Positions 21,277 through 35,800 of a DNA stretch of 64,000 nt are shown in pieces. Position 1 is the stretch's first letter; each line of letters begins with the position of its first letter. Position numbers and translations under genes: made by a program. Source of the DNA: Amphimedon queenslandica (taxonomy: Eukaryota > Porifera > Demospongiae > Haplosclerida > Niphatidae); the NCBI RefSeq assembly GCF_000090795.2, contig NW_003546536.1, positions 3,196 through 67,195 of the forward strand, read 5' to 3'. Below the pieces are notes generated by a model. It worked only from the letters and a program-made list of their open reading frames with translations, was not told the origin of the DNA and ran no database searches.

Positions 21277-24200
21277 TTAGCAAGTTGCTACTAGTGGTCT
21301 TGTTGCTGTCAGCCATTGTTTTACAGTGTGTATATGGACGTGGTTAGTCCTGGCCATCAGTTCCAGTATCTCATTGCTTGCTTCACTAGTTAATGCTGTG
21401 TATAAATCTGAATGTGTCTGCAGGAAAAGGTGGACATTTAATATTATTTTAAATTCATTTGGTACATGTTTGGGCTCTTACTATCTTTCCATCAGGTAGT
21501 TCTTCACTGAAGTCATCTCCATTCTCCTTTGATTGGAGTGTCATTGCTTTCTCCATTGTAGACAAATAGAGTCTCCATGTATCAACCTGTAATGAAAGAG
21601 TCCTATAGCTGCTGTTTTGATGATTGGTGGTTTTAATTTGATAAATTATTTACTTGTTCAGAACTAGCTTCATTTTTGAGTATTTTTTGTTGGTTTCCAT
21701 CAATTGGTGCTGCCTGTACTATAGAGCCAACTCTCCCTCCTTTCTCATTCCATTGGCTCCATTGGAAGCCCCACCCACCACAGGCCATGGACATGTACTC
21801 GTACGTGGAGAGTTCTAATTCTTTATCCTGTGGTTGTGGCTGTTAAATATACTGACCACACCCATTTACCTTCTCCGTCAGTGAGGTGTACTTGTGGGCG
21901 TCATTTTCAGGAAAGAAATGAAATCCAATTCGTTTGAGTGCCTAAAATTTACACATGTACATGTAAATGTATTATATTAAATAATAATTAATTTTTAGTA
22001 CCTTTATCAGTTGTTTAGGAGACGAAAATCTTTTATTAATTAGTTCTTCGACTGCCGGTACTTCTAATGGTTTTATTAATGCACTTTCTGCTCCCTAAAG
22101 GTGTGTACTAATTAATTATAATTAATTATTTAAACATACTTTTATTTCAATTGACATTTCTACTGAGCTACCAACGATATGTAAGAGGGTGTGGTCAATA
22201 TCAAGTGGGAGGAGCTCCCACGATTGATAAGGAAGATTATTATAAGCATCCTAATAATAATAATAATAATAATAATAATGTTTAATATGACTGACTATTA
22301 AAATTGCAAGTGGTGAAAATGTTGTCATTACAAAAGAAACCCTTTTACCAGCTATAGGAGAAAGATAAGAGGGTTCATCAATGAATACTCAAATGATGTT
22401 ATTACTTAAATCAAATTTCACTTCTTTAAGGTTCCCATGCTTCCATGAGTTGCTGTTCCTATCCCATTGTGCTAGTTGAAAGGATGCTTCATCCTCAGGA
22501 TAATGATAAGGCTCTGGTAGGCTATTAGGAGCAAACATGTCATGTTTTGTGCTACATGTGTACATGTAACTGTAACTGTACATTTTCTGATACACATTGA
22601 TGTACATGTATGCGTATAATTAATGTACTTCATTCTTGCTGATATAACTGAAGGTGCTCCTGATGGTTCAGTAAGAGGAGGTGACTCTATAAGTGAGTCC
22701 ATTGTATTTTGTGTAATGATCCAGTTATTGACTGATTTAGGTTGAGGAGGTAGGACTATCAATTGAAGCAGGAGTGGAGTACAGCCCACAATACTGTAGC
22801 CTCTTAGGTCTATCTCCTCTCCATCAGGTACTGCATGTACATAGGAAGAGGATAAAAGTACATTAATTGTATTTCATTATTTGTACTGTTTTCATCAGGA
22901 GGTGAGTTCTTGTCTCCATTGGTCTCTACATTATCAGATGCAGCAGTAGCTTCATTATTCTATTCAAATGTACATGAACATCAATTGATACAAAGGATAA
23001 GGTGTTGTTAGTTTACTTCAGTTGTTTGTTCTTGTGTTTCGTTGCTATCTTGAGTAGCTCCATTACTCTCCTGTACTCCATTACCCTATGCACAGTACAT
23101 TCATCATCCAGTGCTACTAGCTACTGTAGCTTACTGTCGCCTCCACAGCCTCTGTCTCCTCTTTCTTTTCGCCGCCATTTTCTGCAGCAGCAGCAACGTT
23201 TATCTCCTCAGTTTCAGGGGGTGTGTCTTCACTAGTAATATCTCCTCCAGTAGTTGGTTCCTCGTTTATTTTATAAGTTTTGGAAAGAGGAGAGAGAGTG
23301 TCGTAAGAAAGGGTTAATAATCGCACAGACACATCTAGCATTGTCATTGATTTAGGCAGATCAATTGTAAACGAGCAATAATTGAATGAAAACTCCTTTA
23401 ATCTGCAATAAAATACAATAGATCTAAGTCATTAAGTGGTTATTAATAGTTATTAAGTAGTTATTAATAGGTTATTAAGTAATACCTTGGGTTTTTAACA
23501 ATGTTGCCCCAGAGACAATATGTCATATGGGATGGTATGTGTTCTTCAATGAGTAGATTGAATGTTTCATTGTCGATGTGGTCCTGTGGGTGCTTCATAA
23601 CTAACAGAGTGCCTTTATCTACTTCAGTGAGTATCAGTGACTGGACCTACAGTACAGTGTATTAATAATACAATAATTATCATAATATCAACAATACATA
23701 ACTTACCTTATCAATGTAATGGTGTATAGCATCATCGGAATTATCTTCATCTTGTACTTCCTTTTCTAATTCTTCTAAAACCTGTAGCAGAGAGAAAGCA
23801 TAATGCATATAATCATTGAAAAATGGCTTCAAATCCTAAGTTATATGCCCTGTACATGTACATCTATGCATTACTTGAAATAATTCTCTGAGTCTCTTCA
23901 AAGTATCAGACATTGTCGCTGGAGGTCGTCTCTCACTGAATGTGCTGAAGTACGTGTTGAGTGATTGCTGACTGGAAGGCAGCGGAAGTTTATTGCAAGA
24001 TACATAATGCTCCCACTGTAAAATAATAAAATATTACTAATGTTCCATTCGTTGCTATTTCATGAACCTCCTTGCTTTCTTTCTCTGTCTTTTTCCATTC
24101 TTTGATTTTTGTTTGATGGTCGGTTTTAAGTTCGTCATACTTTGCTCTCTCTTCCACAAACCTTGCTTGCTCTTCCTCCCTCAGCTTCTGCTCCTCTTCC

Positions 24201-24447
24201 TCTTTCCTTTTCCTTTCCTCCTCCTCTTTCTTCCTCAGCTCCTCCTCTTCTCTTATTCGTTGTTCCTCTGTTAATTAAAAATAAATTAATAAAAAATAGA
24301 AAATTGCTGATCAAAAGTCTAACCTTCTTCTTGTGCTCTTTTCTCTGCCTCATGCTTCAGTCGATCCTTTTCTGCTTTAGATAATTTCTTCGGAGGCTGA
24401 AAGAAAAGAAAGAAACATTAAAACATGTACATGCATGCACCCACCAT
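21277..24447 (-). CDS. dnai7: Dynein axonemal intermediate chain-like DNAI7 (CASC1)
   Basis: DNAI7/CASC1 is a ciliary protein needed for axonemal dynein function. The start exon contributes only the ATG (24445-24447), spliced to PPKKLSKAEKDRLKHEAEKR. Then comes a long charged coiled coil (EERKRKEEEEQKLREEEQ, IKEWKKTEKESKE) and the conserved core: WEHYVSCNKLPLPSSQQSL, YCLWGNIVKNPRLKEFSF, DLPKSMTMLDVSVRLL. An acidic Glu/Asn-rich insert follows, then the conserved C-terminal part with SPKQLIKALKRIGFHFFPE, YEYMSMACGGWGFQWSQWN and a final EILELMARTNHVHIHTVKQW. The stop TAA is at 21277-21279. It has many exons with mostly very short introns. It is head to head with MIPEP. The exact boundaries of the middle exons are less certain. 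Confidence 0.85.
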
Positions 24448-24525
24448 TATTTTTCTGTTGTCCTAGCAACAAGCCACACCTAATTGCTAAGCTAATTTTA
24501 AACCACACCCACCACGTGAATAAAC
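24448..24525. promoter_or_regulatory. 78-bp bidirectional promoter, DNAI7 and MIPEP
   Basis: The ATGs at 24447 and 24526 point away from each other. The gap contains CCACGTGA, an E-box a few bases before the MIPEP ATG, and the CCACACC-type motif twice. The function is inferred from position. Confidence 0.5.
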
Positions 24526-26487
24526 ATGGCGTTTGTTCTTGCCCGAGTTCTGTTCAGGAGTTATTCAAGCCTGCCTGGTACGACTAGAGGAGGCGGAGGG
24601 CTGCTCAATCATCCTCTCTTGACCTCTCCCGATGGATTCCATTCCTTAATTGACTCCACACTTGAGTCTTGTAACGATATAGTTCGTCAGATACTGACCG
24701 TCTCTCCAACAAACCAAACCACAGATAAAGAGACTCTCCTTCTTTTTGACGAGCTCTCAAACGCCATATGTCAATCCGCCGACCTCTCTGAGTGCATAAG
24801 ACTCCTTCATCCTGACCCTAGCTATGTCACTGCTGCTCAATCTTGTTCTGCTGCCCTTGGAGGCTATGTCGAACAGCTTAACACCAGCAGGGAACTTTAC
24901 GATGCTATAAAAGACATCAATATGGAGTCCCTTGATCCTGTATCGTATAGACATGCCTTCAGCCTACTCCACGATTTCGAAATCAGTGGAATCCATTTAA
25001 GCAAAGATAAGAGAGAGAAAGCTCTTAAACTTCACAAGGACATACTTTATCTTAGCCACGCCTTCACGGAGCAGTGTCCCACCCCCTCACTAATTAACAC
25101 GAAATCTGCTCCACCCTCAATCATCAGACACAGACACCTCTTTAGCGACCATGACAGCAGTCAAAACCTCTACATAGACTCTGTTCCTTATTTATCAGGA
25201 GACCCTGAGCTACGTCGTGACTGTTATAAAGAATATTACTCATCTTCTCATCCAAATAAGGAAGTATTGGATGCACTCTTAAGATCAAGGCACTCTCTAG
25301 CTAGGCTGGTTGGATACGACACATTTGCTCATCGCACGCTAGCAGACACTATGGCAGGATCTCCCGAGGTAGTGATGGAGTTTCTGAATGCTCTTAATGA
25401 CAAGATTCAACCGCTAGCAGAGCAGGAACTGTATGAAATGGCTAGTGTGATTGGAACCACAAAAGATAGACTAGAACCTTGGGATTTTCCTCTAGCTCTT
25501 GACCGAGCAAAGAAGAACCTATTTAAGAACTCTGGTGAGCATTTTCCACTCTCAGCTTGTTTGAAGGGCCTCCGTTTTTTAACCAAGTCATTATTTGATG
25601 TCGATATTGAATTAACTGATATTAATCCGGGCGAAGTTTGGGATGATTCTGTACAGAAATTCACCTTCAAACGTGAAGGAGAAGTATTAGGCATTTTATA
25701 TTGTGATTGGTTGAATAGAAGTGACAAACTTGCTTCTGATTGTCAGTTCACCATACAGGGAGGCAGAGAGAGAAGGGATGGGTCTTATCAAATACCCATC
25801 AGTACTCTCTCCCTCTCGTTTCACTCCAATCCTCCTCTACTGACTCAACATGCACTTGAGAATTTGTTTCATGAGATGGGTCACGCCCTTCACTCCATAT
25901 TAGGGCGTTCGCCTTATCAGAATACGTCTGGCACAAGATGCACCACTGATTTTGCTGAAATACCTTCTAATCTAATGGAGCTGTTTTTAAAAGATGATTG
26001 TGTCATTAGTTCTTTTACCAATACGGCACCGTCTCTTAACTTCTCATCAAATCTGTTTCCAGCTTTCAAGACGCAAGAGCAAATACTTTACTCTGTTATG
26101 GATCAGGTTTTTCATGGGCCCCACCCACTGGGCAGTTCGACGAATGAAATATTCTCGGGCCTTCATGACAGATATTCAGTTATACCTCATACCAGTGGCA
26201 CTTCATGGTACCTCCGGTTCACTCATCTTTATAGCTACGCTGGTGAGTACTATTCTTATCTCTGGTCACGCTCAGTAGCTAATCTCATTTGGAAGAAATG
26301 TTTCTCTAGTAACCCTCTCTCTCGAACCAGTGGGAGGAGATACGAGGAAGCCATGTTAAAGCATGGCGGTGGACTCCACCCACTTGATATGGTGAGGAGT
26401 ATGTTGGGATATGAACCAAGTGTCGAGGAACTTGTTAACGCTTATTGCGAAGAAATTAATAACATGAAAGAATCAATGACATTATGA
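24526..26487 (+). CDS. mipep: Mitochondrial intermediate peptidase
   Basis: A zinc metallopeptidase of the M3 (thimet oligopeptidase) family that removes octapeptides from imported mitochondrial proteins. It is one exon of 653 codons, somewhat shorter than human MIPEP (713). The N terminus (MAFVLARVLFRSYSSLPG) looks like a mitochondrial presequence: basic, without acidic residues. The zinc site is HEMGH at residues 449-453 (NLFHEMGHALHSILG), with the third ligand Glu478 in FAEIPSNLMELF, 25 residues on, the M3 spacing. Near the end HTSGTSWYLRFTHLYSYAGE carries the substrate-binding His/Tyr region. It is one of the few intronless genes here, which may reflect an old retrocopy or intron loss. 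Confidence 0.95.
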   Translation: MAFVLARVLFRSYSSLPGTTRGGGGLLNHPLLTSPDGFHSLIDSTLESCNDIVRQILTVSPTNQTTDKETLLLFDELSNAICQSADLSECIRLLHPDPSYVTAAQSCSAALGGYVEQLNTSRELYDAIKDINMESLDPVSYRHAFSLLHDFEISGIHLSKDKREKALKLHKDILYLSHAFTEQCPTPSLINTKSAPPSIIRHRHLFSDHDSSQNLYIDSVPYLSGDPELRRDCYKEYYSSSHPNKEVLDALLRSRHSLARLVGYDTFAHRTLADTMAGSPEVVMEFLNALNDKIQPLAEQELYEMASVIGTTKDRLEPWDFPLALDRAKKNLFKNSGEHFPLSACLKGLRFLTKSLFDVDIELTDINPGEVWDDSVQKFTFKREGEVLGILYCDWLNRSDKLASDCQFTIQGGRERRDGSYQIPISTLSLSFHSNPPLLTQHALENLFHEMGHALHSILGRSPYQNTSGTRCTTDFAEIPSNLMELFLKDDCVISSFTNTAPSLNFSSNLFPAFKTQEQILYSVMDQVFHGPHPLGSSTNEIFSGLHDRYSVIPHTSGTSWYLRFTHLYSYAGEYYSYLWSRSVANLIWKKCFSSNPLSRTSGRRYEEAMLKHGGGLHPLDMVRSMLGYEPSVEELVNAYCEEINNMKESMTL

Positions 26488-26646
26488 ACACACAGCTATT
26501 GTGATGATTTATTTTTGATGAAAATCACAAAGAGAGAGAGAGAAGGAACAGTGTTATTGTGTATAAAGAAATAATCATTATTTATTTTATTATAATGATC
26601 AAGATGTGACAGCTAAATAATAATAATAATAATAATAATAATGGTG

Positions 26647-27121
26647 TTAATGATCAATTGCTTCATTAGTCTCATTCTCCTTGTCCACGTCAGGGTCTGC
26701 CTGAGGCTCCTTGTTAGCTAGTTTGGATATCGGTCGACTAATAGGAGGACCTGCAAGACTGCTACCTGGCATAGGCCTGAGTACATTAAAGAAACTCACT
26801 AAAGTATAGCCACACCCCCAATTTATAGAGACCGTATTTAAATTGAGAGGCTTAGCACTACTTACCTTGCATTACGTCTTGGCAGTCTGTGAATATTAAT
26901 GAGTTTCTGCGTGCAAGGAGATGTAATGGCGTCTGTAGGACTCATGAACATTTGTCTGTGCAGGAAAAGAGAGGGGGAGGGTAGAAACAGGTTCATTTCT
27001 ATTCAGTAACGAACTGTTGTTTTGCTAGTGGCTTTGGGGTAGGTCCATCAGTTGGTACGATGTGTTCTGTCCCAGTCTTGCTCTGTACTTTAGTGCTTTC
27101 AGGGGTTTTCTGTTCCGCCAT
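26647..27121 (-). CDS. Small unidentified protein, three coding exons
   Basis: Three exons join in frame: MAEQKTPESTKVQSKTG from ATG at 27121, then QMFMSPTDAITSPCTQKL with INIHRLPRRNARP, then GPPISRPISKLANKE, ending in an acidic tail (DPDVDKENETNEAIDH) and TAA at 26647-26649. The phases agree at both junctions, which argues that it is real. The protein is about 110 residues, with no signal peptide or membrane span and several S/T-P sites, and is probably mostly disordered. I do not recognise the family. The middle segment with SPCTQKL looks like a possible conserved motif. It is convergent with MIPEP. Confidence 0.6.
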
Positions 27122-27184
27122 ATTCAATGCAGTACTCCTCCCTATAAAAATTAGCAGTAAATTTTGAAATGATTGCACAATGGA

Positions 27185-27275
27185 CCAATCAGATGTCTCG
27201 TCTCACGTGTACGATTTTAGAAATCTTTAAGTGTATTCATGGGCTATGGGCCAATCAGATTCACCAGCTCACGTG
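27185..27275. promoter_or_regulatory. Duplicated CCAAT plus CACGTG module
   Basis: CCAATCAG starts at 27185 and again at 27251. In both cases CACGTG starts 19 bp later (27204 and 27270), within CTCACGTGT. It sits 64-155 bp upstream of the minus-strand gene that starts at 27121. The repeated equal spacing suggests a composite promoter element bound by NF-Y-like and bHLH factors; this is inference. Confidence 0.55.
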
Positions 27276-27815
27276 TTGTTCCCAGAACTTGTTAATGAGA
27301 TTCATGGCCCAATTCTTCCGAAATGGTCCTTCTCGCGAAATGATGGCATAAGATTCTTGGAAGATATGGCGGCCAGTCTAATATAAACACACAGCCAAGG
27401 GGAGTAGAGCATAACTGTGTTCATTTCTGCTCAGGAAGAGTGTCCCTCTGTTTGTCATAATCATAACGTTATTTTGACTAATTCTCCAGGCTCAGAGGTC
27501 AAAGTCTCCTTGATACTGGGTACCAGAGGGTTCTACGAAAGGTTCTTCAAGAAGGATTTCAAAATTAGGTATGTTCATTTTCTTATAGTTTGCAACTTTA
27601 ATATAATTGTACCAAAGAAAAAGCATGTAGGACACTGAGGGTATGTTTAATAATAATAATAATAATAATTAATAATTAATTATAAGTTCTGTGTAGTAAT
27701 AAAAACCGGTACATACATTATTAGAAAGAAGCAAGGAGAGAAGTGGGAGGAGTAGGAGGAGGAGCTTGAGGAACGAAAGAGAGAGAGGTGTTAGAATGTG
27801 TTGTGTAGAAGTTAG
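27276..27815. other. Stretch without a supported gene
   Basis: Between the promoter module and the ETS gene stop I see no confident exon. A plus-strand stretch at 27490-27570 reads like coding (SEVKVSLILGTRGFYERFF) but has no ATG in its frame and no partner exon. A TAA/AAT microsatellite is at about 27650-27670, and a polypurine tract at about 27725-27790. Confidence 0.5.
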
Positions 27816-30800
27816 TTATTTTTTAGCCGTTTTACTTGATGAAGAAATGGCTGATGTTTTATCGCTACTGCTGCTGCAGACTGAGAACTGCTTGCACAAT
27901 CTGGGGCTGAACTTGTATGTTAGTCTTCCTCCTACTTGCTCCAATATGTCTCTTCTGTAATAATAGCGGAGGGCACGAGCTACTTTATCATATGTCATGG
28001 ATGGTCGGTTTCTGTGTCGGCCCCAGAGGGCAGCAAATGCAGGTGGGTCGTGGAAGCGAAAGAGCCCATCTTGTTGGTTCTCCCAGCTGACCATGTAGGC
28101 ATATTTGGGTTTCTTCAGGACCTTCAGGAGGAACTCCCAGAGCTGAGCTGAGGCTGGTATGTCCTTAATCTCACTTGGATCAACTGTTGCTGGTGGCTTG
28201 GGCTTCCTTGGACGTTTATTGGCTAAAGAAAAGAAAGAATAATGATGATGATTTTTCATTAGAATATGCTTTTAGCATCTCTCAGTCTCCTTTCTCCTTT
28301 GCTGCCTTACGTTTTGGTGGATGGTGAGGTCTGATGAAGTCCTCGGTAGTGAAAGGAGGAGGAGGGGGAGGAAAGCAGGGAGGAGAAGGTCCGTTTGTGT
28401 CGATATAGAAATCTGATGGAGTCTCTGGATAGAACTGGATTGGATTGCTAGCGTTCATGGAGGTACAAGTAGCTGTAGTCTGGTCCATCATTCCCATTGG
28501 TAACTGTGGAGCCTGTCCAATGGGACTACCGGAGTCAACGTAAGGATGGGGCCGCGGTGAGTACATTGGTTGACAGGGAATGTCACAGTTCATGCTAGTG
28601 GTTGTGTAGTGCGATGGACTGTAGGACATAGCTGGGTGGGGTGGGTGGATTGTGGCAGCGTTTGAGTACTGAAGCATCTCGTTGCCCAGGTAGTCGCTGC
28701 ATGATGAAACCAGTCCTGTACAGGTTGGTACCAGCGGTAGAGGATCATAGTCATTTCTTGATGGGCTGTGACACGTAGGACTGTATACTATAAGAGAGAG
28801 AGAAAGGAAAATAAATAAATAAATATATAAACTTATATTTATTGACATTACATATTAAGGGAAAGCTTTCTGTAGTGTGTGAGTGTATGATTATTTTTAA
28901 AAACATTTATTTATTTATTTATTAATCTAAAATGCACCTTTACTTATAATTACAGATTGTCTGGGCTGAAACTCACTTCCAGAGTCAGGGGATCTCTCTC
29001 CTGTGTACTGCTGTGTTGTCATTATGTCTGTACAACCAAGTGAGCCTATTAAATAAAAGGAGAAACATAACAACAGGCTTTAATGGTATGAGAATCCAAT
29101 GGAGCATAATCAGACTATTGAATTAACTGTTAGTGGCTGCATGTACAAGGAATGAGTCTAATTGGATTGTAAATGAAGACCCTATTTTTCACTGGTGGAT
29201 TCTTAACCGTGTGCTGCATATTGTTGGAATAAGCTATCACTGAGTGATGTAGTTTATACAAGGAATTGGATTTTAAATGAAGACACTATTTTGTATTTGC
29301 AATGGTGGATTTAAACTATACACTTGCAGCTGCAACCTTTGGGGAGTGTGATGTTGTCCTCTGATTTCTGATTGTTACTTTGAGCTAACCCTCTCATACA
29401 AGGGTGTGATAAGGATGTGACCTCTAGTAACCTTACATCAATTCAATCAATCATTCACTCTCTCTCTCTCTGTGTACACGAGTAGTGACAACTCAGGAAG
29501 TTGTTTAAATCATTTCTTGGAATTGATACAGGTAAGTAAAGTAAATATGACAATAAACAAAGTGTTGTGTCATGCTATACAATAACAGGGTGTATGGTAT
29601 TATTATTATGTTAGATCAACACACACCTGTAGGAGTAGTATAATCTGTACTGTGCCCATTGCTCCTATACAGCTGCATACCATGCACTGCACCTAATAAG
29701 AGAGAGAGAGTATGAGTGTATATAGTAGTGCACATTGCAAGCATTCCACACATGATTATAGTTGTGTATGAGATCATTATTCCAAGAACAGTTTATGACT
29801 ACAGACTATGAATCCGTTTAACTGATTCTTGGAAGAGCATTAGAAGCCTGTCAAGGCATTCTGCGGCTATTCCTAGAATCAAGCTATGAATATCATTACT
29901 TCCCATACACCCACTCTCCTCTCCTTTTGAGACTGTCTGAAGCTCACACACAATAAAGTTAAGTGCAATGGCTCAAAGTGTTCCTTTCCAAGAAATTGCT
30001 ACTAGTTTATTTAAACCCATTGACCACACTTGTGCTGCCCACTGAACCTTCTATTATTATTCATTCTCTGCACTAACTGTTTTCAATGCAATATGGACTA
30101 TGTATTATCAGTATGTACACATCTACATGGGCTAGCATAAGATTTGTACTTGTAGTATTTTGCTGGCTCTCTGGGTAATGTTGCATTTATTTAGAATAAA
30201 CAAATGGTTAGTACAGTTTATCAATACACATCTTCTGATTGTTTATGCTCTCTTTAATGCCAAAATCATAAAGCTCCCAAATTATTATAACTATGGCCTA
30301 TCACAGATCTACATTATACAGGTCCCCTATACATTCATGTACATGTGTATACAGAGAGTGTAGATATCAGTGTCAGTTATCAGTGTATGCATGTACCATG
30401 TACTTACCATCTCCACTGGTATCGCTGTAGCCATGATGATGTGGAGAAGCACTGTTCATTATGTCCACTGTCAAATTATCAGTTGATCCAGTCTAATGGA
30501 AAGAAAAGAGAGAAGATTATAGTCAAAGTCTCCTCTCTCTAGTTTGCTCCTTTTTTGGAGTCGTGTTGCGCTTTTGCTAGTTTTAAATACTGTGGCATTG
30601 ACAGTTAGAGCCTTAGCTACCTCAAATTGATAGTAACTGTAAATACCTACTAGTACCACAATCATGTCTTTATTAACCATTAATAATTAGAATAGTATTA
30701 TCCCCATTATTACTATTATTATTATTATTATTATTATTACCTGGTAGGGTGAGATGGGAGAGAGTTGGTGAGAGAGGTACGGTGCCGTGGGATCTGAATG

Positions 30801-30905
30801 GGGAGGAGGGGGAGGGGGGGACGAGAGCCAAAGATTAGTTGCAACTATCGTAGGATCAGTTGGTATGTTTAGTGAATGATACGTTTCTGCAAGTGCAGTA
30901 GCCAT
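27816..30905 (-). CDS. ETS-domain transcription factor
   Basis: A sequence-specific DNA-binding factor. The ETS domain is C-terminal: AQLWEFLLKVLKKPKYAYMV, SWENQQDGLFRF, FAALWGRHRNRPSMTYDKVA and RALRYYYRRDILEQ carry the three spaced tryptophans and the recognition helix with its Arg pair. A basic run, KRPRKPKPP, precedes it. Upstream exons encode a Ser/Pro/Tyr-rich, probably transactivating region: MATALAETYHSLNIPTDPTI at 30905, then TGSTDNLTVDIMNSASPHHH, GMQLYRSNGHSTDYTTPTG, SLGCTDIMTTQQYTGERSPD and a large exon with poly-Pro (PPCFPPPPPPF). Junction phases agree. The C-terminal placement excludes the TCF subfamily; the closest subfamily is unclear. Introns are long for this window, common in regulatory genes. 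Confidence 0.88.
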
Positions 30906-32800
<1,895 letters not shown>

Positions 32801-35800
32801 CTAGCGTTTTTTCTTATCTTCCACTCTAACAGAGCCGTTTGCCAGCTGAGAAACAACCTGCTCTTTCTTCCCTCCTCCTCCTCCTCTCCTTTTCCCCTTG
32901 ATATAGGCGTGGATATAGAAATTGGTAAACAGGATTATGAAAGAAGTAGCATAAGCCAATAGAGTGTAGTGCATCCATTTGGGAAAGTTGCAATCAATGT
33001 ATATAGAGTGCATACAGTGTATGATAGCCAGGGAGAACTGGATCTAAAATAAATAATAAATAATAACAGTAATTATTCACAATTAATAATAAGTATAATA
33101 ATAATAATGATGATGATGATAATGAAGCATACAAAATGTCATTATAAAACTATCGTCCCAATATAGATGGTACGGTTGCTACGGTAATGTACGTGGAATC
33201 TGACACAAAGGGTCACTGTTTAAGCAGTCTCTTGTAACTGGCAGAGATCCATAAACCTCCATCCCACAGAACAAGGACCATCAAAGAACACAAATATTGT
33301 CCTGATGTTTATCAGGCTTCCTTCTTCCTGGAGAATTCAACCATTGGGTCCATTTCAAAGTACATTAAAAAGAACACTTAAAGTGGCAAATATGATTAGA
33401 AATTTTTCTGAGAAAGAAGGAAAGAGAATTCCACATGATACAAATACCTTGGGCTGTGTGGAGCAACGAGTGGGTGACATAAACCAATTAATAATAATAA
33501 TGATGTACACACATTCCCCCCACACATTAAATTGGATGTATGTACATGTACATGCATAAAACATGGACACACAAATACATGAAAGTGTGTTTGATTGTGT
33601 TTGCACATTAAGTTATGAAGTGGGTATGTGCATATACACGTACATTATGTACTCGTACTTGTGTGTGTTTTTAAAAGTGAAAAGGTCTATCTCTCCAAAT
33701 AAAACAGGGAAACAGGAACACCACTAGCTAATAATGCACACATTGAATTCAAAACTGTCGCTACATCAAATTAAAAAGACACTTAAGTCATGCACCCAAA
33801 TAACCAATAATACTACGCAACTCTTCAAGGAAGGAAACTGACACAAATGAATCTCTATATATCGCATTGATAAACTATGTAAACTGAACTATACAGGTAT
33901 GTTCGTATAAAGGTCATTTGCATAATGAATTGCAAGTTCACCGGATTAGATCATATGCTTTTACTTACCTATACATCACATTTATGAGTGTGCATGATTA
34001 TCATGAAGCTCTATCACTACACTCAACTGAATAGGATTTCCATTAGTACAGCCACAAACTCATTAACAGCTCTATCAGTAGTAAGCACTTTTTCTAAACA
34101 ATACTTTCCTATGGGCTCACTGTATTGTACTGTATTGTGTCTATTAGGTATAGACTACATACAAGGCCTGTACTGTAAGGTATTGGAAGATGAGAGTGAG
34201 AATAGAGTAAATAACCAAACATTGATTAAAAATACACTTGGGAAGATTTGAAATTGATACAAAAAGAGAAGGAAATCATAGCTATGGCAAAAAAGCTTAT
34301 TTATGTTGCGAATGAAATATACACAGAGAAAGAGAGGCAGGCCAGATCAAGAGAAACATATAATAATGGGAGAGAGGGGGAGGGAGGGAGGGAGGGAGAG
34401 AGAGAAGAAAATACTCTATCCTATTAAACCAGGAGGGGATTCTAGCAGAAATACCCTCCCTCTCTTGAGAATGGTTGAAATGTCAGTGACTGATTGTTAT
34501 CTGATACTTACACGGATCCAGTGCTGAGCTTAGACTGTTTGGTGTCAAACTGTTCAGTGTTGGTACCACTAAGTGTAATAATTCAGTTATATCTGTGTGA
34601 ATGTTTTGGTTCTGAAATCTCCATGATAATGTATGAGTGTCCTATCATTTCTTTGTTGTTGTTATTTATAAACTTGCTGTTCAATACAACAGCTGCTCTC
34701 TCTTTCTCTCGCTCTTTCCTCTTTCCTCCCTCACTCGTCCTCTCGTAGTAACCCAATCTATTGTCTTTCCGTGTTTGGTTTGTCACGTACTCCCCTTCCC
34801 ACGTCTTAAGTTTCCTCCGTCCCATTGAAGGTTTCTCCTCATTTTTCTTTCCTCATACCATAAACTGATTATAAGGCCTCCCATTAGGCTTACGCCAAAC
34901 TGTGGCTTTACGTAGTCGGATCAATATTAAATTTAGCGGAGGGTAATAAAAGATGTTTACACAAGTCCCCAACTCAAATTTCATTAAAAGTGAAGGAAAG
35001 CAAGTATGTGTACAAATATATGTAGAGGGATCTTAGGAATACATGTACATGTGTGTGAATGGGGCCTTTAGTATGTAATATGAATATGAGGATATCCTGA
35101 TAAAGGCACTGTAGTAGTACACTGCTATCAAAGACAGCATCAATAGAGGAAATACCACAAATAAGTTGTGGTACGTGCAACACACACACACACACACCAA
35201 CACACATCATAATAATTACTGTAATTAGGTTATATGTACACACGGACCCATTACATGTACATTATGAATGAGCTTATGTCATTAGAAGTTACTGTAACTT
35301 GTAGCTACTGCTCCAGCAATGGGATCATTGCAGTATTGATACATGTAGCACCTGTATAGAAGTATTATTGCTCTTTTTTGTCTCTCAATTCCCCTCTATC
35401 CTTTTTCTTTACCTTTTCTTTCACCTCTCTCTCTCTCCCTTTCCATCTCGCTCTCTCTCTCTCATTTTCATTGCTTTTTTTTCTTCCGGCTCTTCCCTCT
35501 CTCTCTTTTTCTCTGGTAAGTTCCTTGTTCTCCATGGATAAATGAATTTTATAAAAATATTTAGAGCATGACGTTAAGTCCTTGGATTGACCCACTCTCA
35601 AAGCCCTGTACTAATGAATGTGTATACTCACAAATCAATTAGTGTATCTATATAGTCTATACACACAAGTATTGCTATTAACATATCTATAGTATTGGAC
35701 GCATGACATTAACTAATTGGTAATTAACCCTCTTGACCTGAGGGTCAATTACTCACTCATTAATTCTTACTCTATTGGCTACAAACAAATAATAATTAAT

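Noticed and set aside
24062-24384. Plus-strand hydrophobic open frames rich in Leu/Pro/Ser
   Set aside because: Antisense of the Glu/Lys-rich DNAI7 coiled coil, which always yields such frames.
27417-27638. Plus-strand reading SEVKVSLILGTRGFYERFF
   Set aside because: Looks coding by eye, but it lacks an in-frame ATG and I found no partner exon. Kept only as a note in the region entry.
33305-35601. Several short open frames in ELOVL intron 6
   Set aside because: No start context, splice partner or domain. Those near 34.6 and 35.4 kb follow pyrimidine tracts and are low complexity.
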